A DNA stretch of 47,828 bases from an uncultured Thiodictyon sp. Lineage in GTDB: Bacteria > Pseudomonadota > Gammaproteobacteria > Chromatiales > Chromatiaceae. This document shows, in pieces, positions 1 through 8,160 of the stretch. Where the stretch lies: NCBI RefSeq assembly GCF_903946935.1, contig NZ_CAJAXH010000231.1, forward strand, positions 1 to 47,828, written 5' to 3'. The notes under the pieces were generated by a model. The model did not search any database and was not told the DNA's origin. It saw only the letters and a list, made by a program, of their open reading frames with translations. Position 1 is the first letter of the stretch, and each line of letters starts with the position of its first letter. The translations under genes and the position numbers were made by a program.

Positions 1-106
1 AACTCGTTCATGGTAGCGACCGGTGTCCAAAGATCCGACGCCCATGATCGCAGGAAGACCTCGGTTTTTCAACTGAGTGGCCGCCGCTATACATAGATCG
101 CCGGAG

Positions 107-1024
107 CTAACATGAGTAACTTCTTAGTGAACCGTTCCTAAGCACATCCGTCCATGGCAGGACTTCGCTGTTGCTGAAGTTCAGCCAGCCGAATGATGCG
201 GCGTACCGATTGATAAGAATTTCGCTCCATGGTAAAGATCTATTTGAGGCGAGTGCTTCCCAGTCCCAGCGATCAGCATAACGAAGGATCAACGCATCAT
301 CCCAAGGTAACGCGACGTTACAGGAAAGCGATCTCCAATCCAAACGCCCAGCATAGCGTTCTAGCAGATCTTCGCTCCACGGCAAGGCTTCGTTTTCCGC
401 CAGGCAACTCCAAACCCAACTTTCGGCGTAACAATCTATCAGCTCCTCGCTCCAGGGCAAAGCCTTGTTGGCTGATAGATAGTGCCAATCCCACAGCCCA
501 GCATAACGATTGATAAGCGACTCAGTCCAGGGTAAAGATTCGTTTCCAGAAAGGCTCTGCCAATTCCACGATTTGGCGTAGCGATCAATGAATACCTCGC
601 TCCAGGGTAAGGTCTCGCTTAGCGACAGACCGCGCCAATTGATTAAAGCAGAGTAGCGATCGATCAAAGATTCCGACCATGGCAATCCTGCATTACTCGC
701 CAGCACATTCCAATCCCACAAACCAGCAAATCGCTCAATTAGCGCATTACTCCATGGCAATGATTTGTTGCGGCTGAGCATTGTCAAATCCCAGGATTCA
801 GCAAAGCTCTCGATTAGAGATTCGCTGCACGGGTAATAGGCAGCGATCGCTGTGACAAAGGCCTGTGAAGCCTGCGGATGTGTCGCAAAGAACTCGATAT
901 ACCGCTCCTGCTCGATCCGTGCCAGCGTCTGCCCGGCAATCCGCAACTGCCGATCTGCAACCGCCAGCGCCTTGGGGCCGCCGACAACCAGTGCTCCGGG
1001 ATTCGGCTCAGGCTTCTCGTTCAT
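107..1024 (-). CDS. 25-residue tandem-repeat protein (LPWS repeats)
   Basis: A protein of 305 residues starting at MNEKPEPN. The frame stays open further upstream, but that part lies inside the preceding gene; this ATG sits one base after that gene's stop, so the two are probably translationally coupled. After about 70 ordinary residues it is built of eight full 25-residue repeats, one degenerate leading unit and a partial last one. The consensus is roughly LPWSESLIDRYAxxWDW followed by xxLSxNxx. Trp, Leu, Tyr and Ile positions are kept, which suggests a helical solenoid. Similar LPWS repeats occur in uncharacterised bacterial proteins; I know no assigned function. No signal peptide or membrane segment is visible. 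The C-terminus leaves the repeat pattern abruptly (RNGSLRSYSC), so the end may be truncated. A role as a recognition or scaffold partner of the upstream PLD/J protein is inference from coupling. Confidence 0.75.
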   Translation of the reverse strand: MNEKPEPNPGALVVGGPKALAVADRQLRIAGQTLARIEQERYIEFFATHPQASQAFVTAIAAYYPCSESLIESFAESWDLTMLSRNKSLPWSNALIERFAGLWDWNVLASNAGLPWSESLIDRYSALINWRGLSLSETLPWSEVFIDRYAKSWNWQSLSGNESLPWTESLINRYAGLWDWHYLSANKALPWSEELIDCYAESWVWSCLAENEALPWSEDLLERYAGRLDWRSLSCNVALPWDDALILRYADRWDWEALASNRSLPWSEILINRYAASFGWLNFSNSEVLPWTDVLRNGSLRSYSC

Positions 1025-1025
1025 G

Positions 1026-2408
1026 TTAAGCAAGCTCCGCTTCCAGTTGTTCAATCGCCCGCTCCAACACCACCCGCTGTTCCGCAAAATAGACATCCCA
1101 GTCGTCCAGGTCCTTGAGCGTCCGATATGCCTCAGACCGTCGCAACTGATGGACCTCGGCCGCAAGCCGTTCCAGGTCGCGACGCAGGACCGCGATGGCA
1201 TGCCCCAGTGATTCGGCCTCGGTCAGGGTCATGGCGCGGTCGACGAACAGGTGTCCCTCGCGCACCGCGGCATGGATGGCGCGCACGCCGGCCAGGTCGT
1301 TGTTGCGGTAGGCGGCCTGGAGTTGGACGAAGAGCCGGTTGGCGTGGTCGCGGTCGGCCTCGTCCACCTTGTCCGGGTGGCACTTCTGGCTGGCCTGTTG
1401 ATAGAGGCGCTTGAGTTCCTTCAGGTCGTCGGGCGGGAGTTGCGGAGGCGCCGGGGTGGCGCGGGCGGTCTCGTTGGCGTCGCGGTAGTCCTCGTAGTCG
1501 GCGCGGGCGTTGTCGGCGTCCGGTGCGGCCTCCGGCTCGACCGCGGCCTGACGGCGGAGCTTGTCCGCGCGCAGCCCCAGGTAGCGGGTGATCAGGTCGC
1601 CGATCTCGTGACTGGAGCGCAGCGAAAAGGCATGGATCAGCCGCTCGAGCTCGGCCTTGTCGTCGGACAGGGCGGTGACCTGATACTCCAGACCGCGCAG
1701 GGTCAGACGCAGGTCGGCGACTTCCTGATCGCCAGCGATGGTCAGGGCGGTGGCGCGCTTCAGGTAGTCGTCGATCCAGGCCAGCGCGGTGGCGGTGTCA
1801 CGGGCTTGCAGGGCGGTGAACAGGGGTTCGAGTTGGAGCGCGGTGCCCGCGGGTCGGAGCTTGTCCAGTTGGGGGCTCAGGCCATCCCACTCTTCGAGCA
1901 ACAGCAGGTTGCGGACGATCTCCAGCCGGCGGCGAAGCTGGGCCTGGTCGATGGCCGGCGTGCTCTGACCGTGCTTACTCAGAAGAGCGTCGAAGGCGTT
2001 GAGGTAGTCGGCGGCGATGTCCGGGCCGTCGGCAATGACGGTGATGCTCTCGTCGTTGTCCTGTGCCCGCCTGGTCCAGTTGTAGGACCCGATGATGACG
2101 GTCGCGCGGTCGATGACGCAGAACTTGTGGTGCATGATCGGGTCACGGTCGCCGCCCGCGGGGATCAGGAAGAGGTCACCGCCGCAGTCCTGCAAGCGCT
2201 GGAAGTTGAGCCGGCCGGGTCCGCAGTTGATCCGGTCGTTCAGCACCGCGAGGCGCACCCGCAGGCCCCGCCCTGCCTGTTTGCACAGGGCGTCGAAGAG
2301 GATCGGGTCGGTAAACCAGGCAACCGCAACGACGATTTCCTGGGTCGCCGCGGCCAGGCGCCGGGCGATTTCCTGGGGGATGTGCTCGAAATGGGCCGTC
2401 GTTTCCAT
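1026..2408 (-). CDS. PLD-like domain fused to a C-terminal J domain
   Basis: A protein of 460 residues. Residues 1-145 are a phospholipase-D-like unit with one HKD motif (H93, K95, D100) followed by GSYNW and E120, the arrangement of single-motif PLD nucleases and lipases that dimerise to form one active site. Residues 150-290 are helical, Leu- and Arg-rich. A Pro/Ala linker near 315-325 leads to a J-like domain whose HPD tripeptide is at 344-346 (QKCHPDKVDE), and a coiled-coil-like tail runs from 395 to 460. The J domain would recruit an Hsp70; the PLD unit would cut nucleic acid or lipid. There is no signal peptide, so it should be cytoplasmic. It leads a two-gene unit with the repeat protein and is divergent from the gene at 2617. 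The fusion is unusual and its substrate cannot be read from sequence. Confidence 0.8.
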   Translation of the reverse strand: METTAHFEHIPQEIARRLAAATQEIVVAVAWFTDPILFDALCKQAGRGLRVRLAVLNDRINCGPGRLNFQRLQDCGGDLFLIPAGGDRDPIMHHKFCVIDRATVIIGSYNWTRRAQDNDESITVIADGPDIAADYLNAFDALLSKHGQSTPAIDQAQLRRRLEIVRNLLLLEEWDGLSPQLDKLRPAGTALQLEPLFTALQARDTATALAWIDDYLKRATALTIAGDQEVADLRLTLRGLEYQVTALSDDKAELERLIHAFSLRSSHEIGDLITRYLGLRADKLRRQAAVEPEAAPDADNARADYEDYRDANETARATPAPPQLPPDDLKELKRLYQQASQKCHPDKVDEADRDHANRLFVQLQAAYRNNDLAGVRAIHAAVREGHLFVDRAMTLTEAESLGHAIAVLRRDLERLAAEVHQLRRSEAYRTLKDLDDWDVYFAEQRVVLERAIEQLEAELA

Positions 2409-2616
2409 GCGTCAGATCTCAAGCAAAGGGAGCGTGTATCCAGCGAAGCGATGCTTTTCCTTGGGATTATACCCCGGTCGCTAGGGAGCTACGCAGTGGG
2501 TCGAGCAGACTTGGGAGCCTGGTCGAGCCCCTACCGTACGCACCACGTCACCGCGACCGCGCCAGCCGGTATACTCCCAACTCAGCGAACGGCCCGACGG
2601 GACGAGGCACCGACCC

Positions 2617-3456
2617 ATGATCAACTGGCATCGACTCTTCGGCTTGGCCCTGTGCGACTACTTCACCGGCACGGAGTATGCCGTGGAGATGGAAAAAGAC
2701 CTTGCGCGCAAGCGCCAAGTGCTCGATATCCTGATCATCCGCGGACACGGCCAGCCGCTGGCCGACCCCTGCGACGGGCTTGATGCGTTGCGTCCGCACA
2801 ACCTCGTGACCTACAAGTCGGGTCAGGAGAGCCTCGACGCCTGGGCGATCGAAGAACTGATCGGGCATTACGTCAACTATCGCAAGGCCTACGCCGCCGA
2901 TGCACCCGCCGCAGACTTCGGGCTGTATGCCGTAACCACGCGACACCCGCGGGCACTGTTCAGCCAAACCGAGGTCGCGGCGGTAAAGGATGGCGTGTAC
3001 CGCTTGCAGGTCGTCAGCCGGGCCGTCACCCTCATCGTGCTGCCGGAGGTCGCGTCGGCTCCGCGCAATGCGCTGTGGGACCTGTTCAGCTTCCAGGCGG
3101 AAAAGGTCCAGCAGGGGGCCAAGACCTATCGCTGGCGCCAGCCTGACCATGTGCCCGTACTCAACGAAATCTATCACCGCTACCGCGAACTGGGTATTGC
3201 CATGCCATACACCTTCGAGGACTTCCGCCACGATCTGGCGCTGGAATTGGTGCAAGAGTTGCCGCCCGAGGAGCGACTGCGGGGGCTGCCGCCCGCGGAA
3301 CGCCTGCGCGGTCTGCCGGTCGAGGAACGCTTGCGTGGGTTGCCAAGCCAGGAGCGGATGCGCGGTCTGTCACCCGAGGACATCCTGGGAGGGCTCGACG
3401 ACGCGGAGCGCGCACGGCTGAAGGAACTTTTGGAGCGCACGGAGCAGCGCCACTGA
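2617..3456 (+). CDS. Rpn/YhgA-like nuclease-related protein with 9-residue tail repeats
   Basis: A protein of 279 residues. The N-terminal half resembles the PD-(D/E)XK-related Rpn/YhgA-like proteins that are abundant in cyanobacteria and purple sulfur bacteria: a VEMEKDLARKRQVLDILII stretch (about residues 24-42) looks like the core strand pair. I cannot confirm the full catalytic set, so nuclease activity is only a family-level guess. The C-terminus carries five tandem 9-residue units of the type LPPEERLRG (residues 215-259), which are common at the ends of this class and probably form a helical tail. A short charged helix ends the protein. It is convergent with the AbrB remnant and divergent from the PLD/J gene, so it is probably a single-gene unit. 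Confidence 0.6.
   Translation: MINWHRLFGLALCDYFTGTEYAVEMEKDLARKRQVLDILIIRGHGQPLADPCDGLDALRPHNLVTYKSGQESLDAWAIEELIGHYVNYRKAYAADAPAADFGLYAVTTRHPRALFSQTEVAAVKDGVYRLQVVSRAVTLIVLPEVASAPRNALWDLFSFQAEKVQQGAKTYRWRQPDHVPVLNEIYHRYRELGIAMPYTFEDFRHDLALELVQELPPEERLRGLPPAERLRGLPVEERLRGLPSQERMRGLSPEDILGGLDDAERARLKELLERTEQRH
3259..3393 (+). repeat. Five in-frame 27-bp tandem repeats
   Basis: Five consecutive 27-base units encode LPPEERLRG, LPPAERLRG, LPVEERLRG, LPSQERMRG and LSPEDILGG. The third codon positions differ between units, so the repeat is old or selected at protein level rather than recently slipped. Confidence 0.9.
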
Positions 3457-3534
3457 CAAACCCTGCGAGAGACAGGGGGCGCGCGTCGTGGGCGACGTAT
3501 CCAGATGTCGACCGGCCGGACGAGTCGAGGAGGT

Positions 3535-3726
3535 TCACACCCGATCATCCCGTGTGCGGATGTCGTCGAAACTGGTGTCAGCGCCGTCCAGAACCCCCCG
3601 CAATGCGGACACCGGCTCACACGGCAGCAGTTCGATCCCGTGCTCGCTCGCACGGACCATGAACCGCTGTCCTGGCTTTAACTTCAAGGACTCGCGGATC
3701 GCCTTGGGCAGGACCAATGCATAAGT
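3535..3726 (-). pseudogene. AbrB/MazE-type antitoxin, 5' end lost
   Basis: The readable part begins TYALVLPKAIRESLKLK and continues with KPGQRF and the tail LRGVLDGADTSF, typical of SpoVT-AbrB/MazE antitoxins. The usual first strand and start region (M..T..GR) is missing. Upstream codons in the same frame fall in a REP-like palindrome and then antisense to the metH-like gene. A TTG at 3717 could restart translation but would lose the first strand of the swapped-hairpin DNA-binding fold. No toxin follows it. I read it as a 5'-truncated remnant; a short functional protein from an alternative start cannot be excluded. Confidence 0.6.
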
Positions 3727-3751
3727 CGGGTTACGCTGCGGCTCGCCCGAC
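3725..3751. repeat. REP-like palindrome
   Basis: GTCGGG, then ttacgctgcggctcg, then CCCGAC: a 6-bp stem of the widespread GTCGGGTTACGC-type REP family. It abuts the TAG stop of the metH-like gene (3752-3754) and the broken 5' end of the AbrB remnant. Confidence 0.7.
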
Positions 3752-4807
3752 CTACGCGTTAAACGCCTCCAACCCCGACAGCCGCAGCCGATGGTCATTT
3801 TCCTTGGGCTGCCGGGGCTCCTGCCCGGCCACCGCGGCGGCGATGGCGCGGATGTGCGCCGGGGAGCTGCCGCAACAACCGCCGACGATATTGACGAAGC
3901 CCGACTGTGCCCATTCGAGGATCTGGGCGGCCATCTGCTCCGGGGTCATGTCGTATTCGCCCATCTCATTGGGCAAGCCGGCGTTGGGGTGGAATGAGGT
4001 ACAGAACTCACTCACCCGCGCCAGGTCCTCGACATGGGGCCGCAGCGCATCGGGACCAAGCGCGCAGTTGAGCCCGATGGAGAGCGGCCGGACATGGCGC
4101 AGGCTGTTGTAGAAGGCCTCCACGGTCTGGCCCGAGAGGGTGCGCCCTGAGGCATCGGTGATGGTGCCGGAGATCATCACCGGCAGCACCACGTCATCCT
4201 CGTCGAAGACCTGATCCACGGCAAAGGCGGCGGCCTTGGCGTTGAGTGTATCGAAGATGGTCTCGATCAGGATGGCGTCCACCCGCCCGGCGATCAGTGC
4301 CCGGGTCGCCTCGGCATAGATGGTCACCAACTCATCGAAGCTGGTGTTGCGGGCACCCGCGTCGTTGACGTCCGGCGAGATGCTGGCCGTCTTGCCGGTG
4401 GGCCCCAGGACCCCGGCGACGAAGCGCGGCTTGTCGGGGGTGAGCGCGGTGTAGCGGTCCGCACACGCGCGGGCGAGCAGGGCGGCGGCAGTGCCGATCT
4501 CGGCGGCAAGGTCCTCCAGACCGTAGTCCGCCTGAGACAGCCGGTTGGCGTTGAAGGTGCAGGTCTCTAGGATATCGGCCCCGGCCTCCAGGTATTGTTC
4601 ATGGATCCCGCGGATGATCTCTGGTTGCGTCAGCACCAGCAGGTCATTGTTGCCCTTGAGATCCGACGGCCAGTCCTTGAAACGCTCGCCGCGGTAGTCG
4701 GCCTCGGTGAGTTGGTGGCGCTGGATCATGGTCCCCATGGCGCCATCGAGGATCAGGATGCGCTCGCGCAGGACGTCAGCGAGTCGGGTGTGAGTGTGGG
4801 CTGGCAT
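3752..4807 (-). CDS. metH: Methionine synthase, homocysteine-binding half (split MetH)
   Basis: A protein of 351 residues from ATG at 4807 ([11 protein letters not shown]). It matches only the first module of cobalamin-dependent methionine synthase: [34 protein letters not shown], and the zinc-ligand cysteines in NCALG and GGCCGSSP. It stops at [13 protein letters not shown], exactly where the pterin-binding module starts in full MetH (over 1,200 residues in E. coli). Split MetH systems with the folate and B12 modules on another gene are known in several proteobacteria, so this is probably functional with a partner outside the window. The stop codon borders a REP-like element, so loss of the 3' part by rearrangement is the alternative. 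It activates homocysteine thiolate for methyl transfer in the cytoplasm. Confidence 0.85.
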   Translation of the reverse strand: MPAHTHTRLADVLRERILILDGAMGTMIQRHQLTEADYRGERFKDWPSDLKGNNDLLVLTQPEIIRGIHEQYLEAGADILETCTFNANRLSQADYGLEDLAAEIGTAAALLARACADRYTALTPDKPRFVAGVLGPTGKTASISPDVNDAGARNTSFDELVTIYAEATRALIAGRVDAILIETIFDTLNAKAAAFAVDQVFDEDDVVLPVMISGTITDASGRTLSGQTVEAFYNSLRHVRPLSIGLNCALGPDALRPHVEDLARVSEFCTSFHPNAGLPNEMGEYDMTPEQMAAQILEWAQSGFVNIVGGCCGSSPAHIRAIAAAVAGQEPRQPKENDHRLRLSGLEAFNA

Positions 4808-5002
4808 GGACGATTCCGCCTTGGGTTCGTGACAGGGCACCCGGCCGGTGCGTGACTGGGCAGTATAACCGCGGCTGGGAGCGCCGACAGTGCGACGGAT
4901 TAGCCCTAGCGAGCCCCGCGCGGCTATCATCCGTGGGTTTAGCCGCAAACCGGTGCCCTGACCCCGGTCGACGGCAAATATTGCAGATATTGAGGTGAAG
5001 AG

Positions 5003-5251
5003 ATGGCCGACCAACTGATGTTGCTCCCGTGTACGGATCCGGCGCGCTCCCTCCTGGTGCGGTTGCCGCAGGACCTAGCCCCGGCGGAGGCATACCGGCA
5101 GGTGACCGGACTGATCGCCGCGCTGGAGTCCGCGGATGGACAGGGTGGCGGCCCCGGGGGCGCCCGGGTGTCGGCGGAGGAGGTCATCGACGCGCTCGAG
5201 GAGCAGGGCTTCGAGTCGCTGGACCTGATCCTCGGGCCGAGCCTGGACTGA
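5003..5251 (+). CDS. Small acidic protein upstream of rlmH
   Basis: An 82-residue protein starting [10 protein letters not shown] with a good AGGTGA ribosome-binding site 7 bases upstream. It ends 8 bases before the GTG of rlmH, so the two are co-transcribed. In many bacteria rsfS occupies this position, but this sequence does not show RsfS motifs. It has a Gly-rich loop ([10 protein letters not shown]) and an acidic helical end ([19 protein letters not shown]). I do not recognise the family. A ribosome-related role is suggested only by its neighbour. Confidence 0.7.
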   Translation: MADQLMLLPCTDPARSLLVRLPQDLAPAEAYRQVTGLIAALESADGQGGGPGGARVSAEEVIDALEEQGFESLDLILGPSLD

Positions 5252-5259
5252 GGCCCCCG

Positions 5260-5742
5260 GTGCATGTCCATCTGATCTGCGTCGGGCGCCGGATGCCCAC
5301 CTGGGTCGAGGCCGGGTATCAGGAGTATGCCAAGCGCCTGCCCCCGGAATGTACCTTGCAGCTGATCGAGGTGGAGCCGATGCGCCGCGGCAAGACCGGA
5401 AGCCGACCAGGCGAGGCCGAACTGGCCCGGGAGGACGAGGCACAGCGTATCCTCAAGGCGATCCCCAAAGGCGCCGGGGTGGTCGCCCTGGATGGGCGGG
5501 GCGAGGGGTGGACGACGCCGGACCTGGCCGGCCAGCTCAAGGATTGGCTGCGCGGCGGGCGCGACCAGGCCCTGCTGGTGGGCGGCCCGGATGGGCTGGC
5601 ACCGTCCTGCCTGGCGCGGGCGGATCGGTGCTGGTCACTCTCGCGCCTGACCTTTCCCCACCCGCTGGTGCGGGTGATCCTGGCCGAACAGGTCTACCGC
5701 GCCTGGACCCTACTGAATGGACATCCTTACCATCGCGGGTAA
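5260..5742 (+). CDS. rlmH: 23S rRNA (pseudouridine1915-N3)-methyltransferase
   Basis: A 160-residue SPOUT methyltransferase. The GTG start at 5260 gives the family N-terminus VHVHLICVGRRMP; the longer open frame upstream belongs to another reading frame of the preceding gene. Family motifs are complete: GVVALDGRGEGW, LLVGGPDGL for S-adenosylmethionine binding in the trefoil knot, and the C-terminal LTFPHPLVRVILAEQVYRAW ending in GHPYHRG. RlmH methylates pseudouridine 1915 in helix 69 of 23S rRNA on assembled ribosomes, using the C-terminal tail for recognition. It follows the small acidic protein by 8 bases. Confidence 0.95.
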   Translation: MHVHLICVGRRMPTWVEAGYQEYAKRLPPECTLQLIEVEPMRRGKTGSRPGEAELAREDEAQRILKAIPKGAGVVALDGRGEGWTTPDLAGQLKDWLRGGRDQALLVGGPDGLAPSCLARADRCWSLSRLTFPHPLVRVILAEQVYRAWTLLNGHPYHRG

Positions 5743-5809
5743 GCGGTTCATTGCGGCTTGGCGACGACTGATTTCCGGCCCTGCAGGACGCGCTCACTAC
5801 CTTGTTTTA

Positions 5810-5828
5810 TTTGCGTTCATTTGCGGAC
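5810..5828. repeat. Half copy of palindromic element family A
   Basis: TTTGCGTTCATTTGCGGAC, the same arm that closes the full element at 7976-8147. It lies just upstream of maf; I see no matching second arm here. Confidence 0.6.
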
Positions 5829-5858
5829 AAATGCGTTTTCCAAAATAACGAGTTCACC

Positions 5859-6494
5859 ATGCCAGATGCCGACCACCAGATCTATCTCGCCTCCGGCTCG
5901 CCCCGACGGCGCGAGCTGCTGACCCAGATCGGGGTGCGCTTCGCGGTTCTGGCAGCGGACTGCGACGAAACCCGGCACCCGGGTGAGCACCCGGAGGACT
6001 ATGTGCTACGACTCGCACTGGAGAAGGCACGCTCGGCGCGGGCCGCGCTGCCACGGCACGAAGCGCGGCCGGTGCTGGGGGCCGATACCGCGGTGGTGGT
6101 CGGTGAGCGCATCCTCGGCAAGCCGGCCGATGTGGCCGAGTCCCTGGCGATGCTGGGGCTCCTCTCCGGGCGCTGTCACCGGGTACTCACCGCCGTCGCC
6201 CTGGTCGCGGCGGACGGGGTGCGCACCGATCTGAGCGAGAGCCGCGTGACCTTTCGCACCCTCACCCGGGATGAGTGCCTGCACTACTGGGACACCGGCG
6301 AGCCGCGGGACAAGGCCGGGGGCTACGGCATCCAGGGCCTGGGCGCGCTCTTCATTAGCGGTCTCATCGGCAGTTATTCCGGGGTCATGGGTCTGCCACT
6401 GTTCGAGACCGGGCGGCTCCTCGGGCAGGTCGGCATCGCGGTGCTCCCACCCGCAGCCGCCGCTGGCACGGCAATCGCGCCAGGGGTGGCCTAA
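5859..6494 (+). CDS. maf: Maf family nucleotide pyrophosphatase (YhdE type)
   Basis: A 211-residue protein from ATG at 5859 ([10 protein letters not shown]). It has the Maf signature [11 protein letters not shown] at residues 11-21, GADTAV with the catalytic Asp, and the YhdE-type C-terminal motifs [10 protein letters not shown] and [12 protein letters not shown]. YhdE-type Maf proteins hydrolyse dTTP, UTP and related or modified nucleotides to monophosphates, limiting misincorporation. The C-terminal Ala-rich tail is slightly longer than usual. Its TAA is immediately followed by the GTG of rng, the gene order of gammaproteobacteria (maf-rng-yhdP). The upstream open frame comes from repeat sequence and is not used. 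Confidence 0.93.
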   Translation: MPDADHQIYLASGSPRRRELLTQIGVRFAVLAADCDETRHPGEHPEDYVLRLALEKARSARAALPRHEARPVLGADTAVVVGERILGKPADVAESLAMLGLLSGRCHRVLTAVALVAADGVRTDLSESRVTFRTLTRDECLHYWDTGEPRDKAGGYGIQGLGALFISGLIGSYSGVMGLPLFETGRLLGQVGIAVLPPAAAAGTAIAPGVA

Positions 6495-7949
6495 GTGAGT
6501 GAAGAGATCCTGATCAATGTCACCCCGCCGGAGACCCGGGTCGCCGTGGTGGAGGGCGGGGTGGTCCAAGAGATCATCATCGAGCGCGCCGAGCGCTGCG
6601 GCCTGGTGGGCAACATCTATAAGGGCCGGGTGGTACGGGTGCTGCCGGGGATGCAGGCGGCCTTCGTGGAGATCGGGCTGGAGCGGGCCGCCTTTCTGCA
6701 CGCCTCCGACATCATCGGCGCCGAGGGCGAGCCGCGCGGCGAACAGATCCACGAACTGGTGCGGGAAGGCGATGAGCTGGTGGTCCAGGTGGTGAAGGAC
6801 CCCCTGGGGTCCAAGGGTGCGCGACTCACCACCAACGTCTCGGTCGCCTCGCGCTATCTGGTGTGCATGCCGGCACTCTCCAGCACCGGGGTTTCGCAAA
6901 AGATCGACGACGAGAATGAGCGCAAACGCCTGCGTGACATTCTCAACATCTATGTAGAGACCCACCCCGGACGTGGCGGTTTCATCGCCCGCACCGCCGC
7001 GGAGGGGGTGGCGGAAGAGTCGTTATTCAAGGACATGGACTTCCTCGCCAAGCTGTGGCGAGGGGTGCGCGAGCGCTGTCTGGCGGCCACGGCGATCGGC
7101 CTGATCCACGACGACCTGCCGCTGGCCCTGCGCGCGTTGCGTGACCTGGTGACCCCCGAAGTAGAGCGGGTGCGCATCGACTCCCGGATGATGGTGGAGA
7201 AGGCCATCCCCTTCGCCGCCAAATACATCCCCGATATCAAGGACCGCATCGAGCACTACCAGGGGGAGCGCCCGCTGTTCGACCTCTACGGGGTGGAGGA
7301 GGAGATCCGCAAGGCCCTGCAACGCCGGGTGAACCTCAAGTCAGGCGGTCATCTGGTGATCGACCAGACCGAGGCCATGACCACCATCGATGTCAACACC
7401 GGGGCCTTCGTCGGGCATCGCAACCTGGAGGAGACCATCTTCAAGACCAATCTGGAGGCGGCCCAGGCGATCTGCCGACAACTGCGCCTGCGCAACTTAG
7501 GCGGCATCATCATCATCGACTTCATCGACATGACCGAGGATGAACACAAGCGTCAGGTCATGCGCGCGCTGGAAAAGGCACTGGCGCGGGACCACGCCAA
7601 GACCCATATCACCGAGGTCTCAGTCCTCGGACTGGTCGAGATGACCCGCAAACGGACTCGGGAGTCACTGGAGCACGTGTTGTGCGAGCCCTGCCCCTGC
7701 TGCGGCGGGCGCGGTTCGGTCAAGACGGCACAGACCACCTGCTCGGAGATCTTCCGGGAGATCCTGCGCGAATCCCGCCAGTTCGAGGTACAGACCCTGC
7801 TGGTGCTCGCCTCCCAGGAGGTGGTGGACCGCTTGCTGGATGAGGAGTCCGCGCACCTGGCCGAGCTGGAGGAGTTCATCGGCCGCCCCATCCGCCTCCA
7901 GGCTGAGTCACTCTATACCCAGGAGCAATATGACATTGTGCTCATTTAA
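6495..7949 (+). CDS. rng: Ribonuclease G
   Basis: A 484-residue protein with a GTG start directly after the maf stop. It shows the RNase E/G architecture: an S1-like domain (about 36-120, GNIYKGRVVRVLPGMQAAFV), the central catalytic region with TIDVNTGAFVG and IIIIDFIDM carrying the metal-binding aspartates, and the zinc-link CPCCGGRG near residue 400. It lacks the long C-terminal scaffold of RNase E, and the length matches RNase G (489 in E. coli). It matures the 5' end of 16S rRNA and takes part in mRNA decay. It is co-transcribed with maf; a palindromic element separates it from yhdP. Confidence 0.96.
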   Translation: MSEEILINVTPPETRVAVVEGGVVQEIIIERAERCGLVGNIYKGRVVRVLPGMQAAFVEIGLERAAFLHASDIIGAEGEPRGEQIHELVREGDELVVQVVKDPLGSKGARLTTNVSVASRYLVCMPALSSTGVSQKIDDENERKRLRDILNIYVETHPGRGGFIARTAAEGVAEESLFKDMDFLAKLWRGVRERCLAATAIGLIHDDLPLALRALRDLVTPEVERVRIDSRMMVEKAIPFAAKYIPDIKDRIEHYQGERPLFDLYGVEEEIRKALQRRVNLKSGGHLVIDQTEAMTTIDVNTGAFVGHRNLEETIFKTNLEAAQAICRQLRLRNLGGIIIIDFIDMTEDEHKRQVMRALEKALARDHAKTHITEVSVLGLVEMTRKRTRESLEHVLCEPCPCCGGRGSVKTAQTTCSEIFREILRESRQFEVQTLLVLASQEVVDRLLDEESAHLAELEEFIGRPIRLQAESLYTQEQYDIVLI

Positions 7950-7975
7950 CCCCGTTGAGCCCAACAAGACGATTG

Positions 7976-8147
7976 GTCCGCAAATGAACGCCAATAAACG
8001 CAAATAATAGATCAGCGCGCAACCTGTTTAGCGAGCCACTGACTCCGCTGCGCCCTTTCCCCCTGGTCGATACAATGCCCCGTCAAGACCTATTCATCCT
8101 ATCTGCCATGTCTCTTTTTTTGCGTTCATTTGCGTTCATTTGCGGAC
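7976..8147. repeat. Palindromic intergenic element, family A
   Basis: The left arm GTCCGCAAATGAACGC with further CAATAAACGCAAATA, and the right arm TTTGCGTTCATTTGCG with TTCATTTGCGGAC, are inverted copies around a non-repeated centre of roughly 100 bases. A transcript would fold into a long hairpin. The right arm ends about 13 bases before the yhdP start, where a ribosome-binding site would be expected. Confidence 0.75.
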
Positions 8148-8160
8148 AGCCCACTCTGCA

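Noticed and set aside
1-106. Open frames at the left edge on both strands, for example a minus-strand frame with GLPAIMGVGSLDTGRYHERV
   Set aside because: Looks partly protein-like, but there is no start codon in a sensible place and it is cut by the window edge; too little to call a gene or to link to the repeat protein.
1251-2783. Plus-strand 510-residue open frame
   Set aside because: Entirely antisense to the PLD/J gene, with Val/Gly-rich low-complexity composition; a GC-rich shadow frame.
5003-5251. Calling the small gene rsfS because it precedes rlmH
   Set aside because: The sequence lacks RsfS motifs; position alone is not enough.
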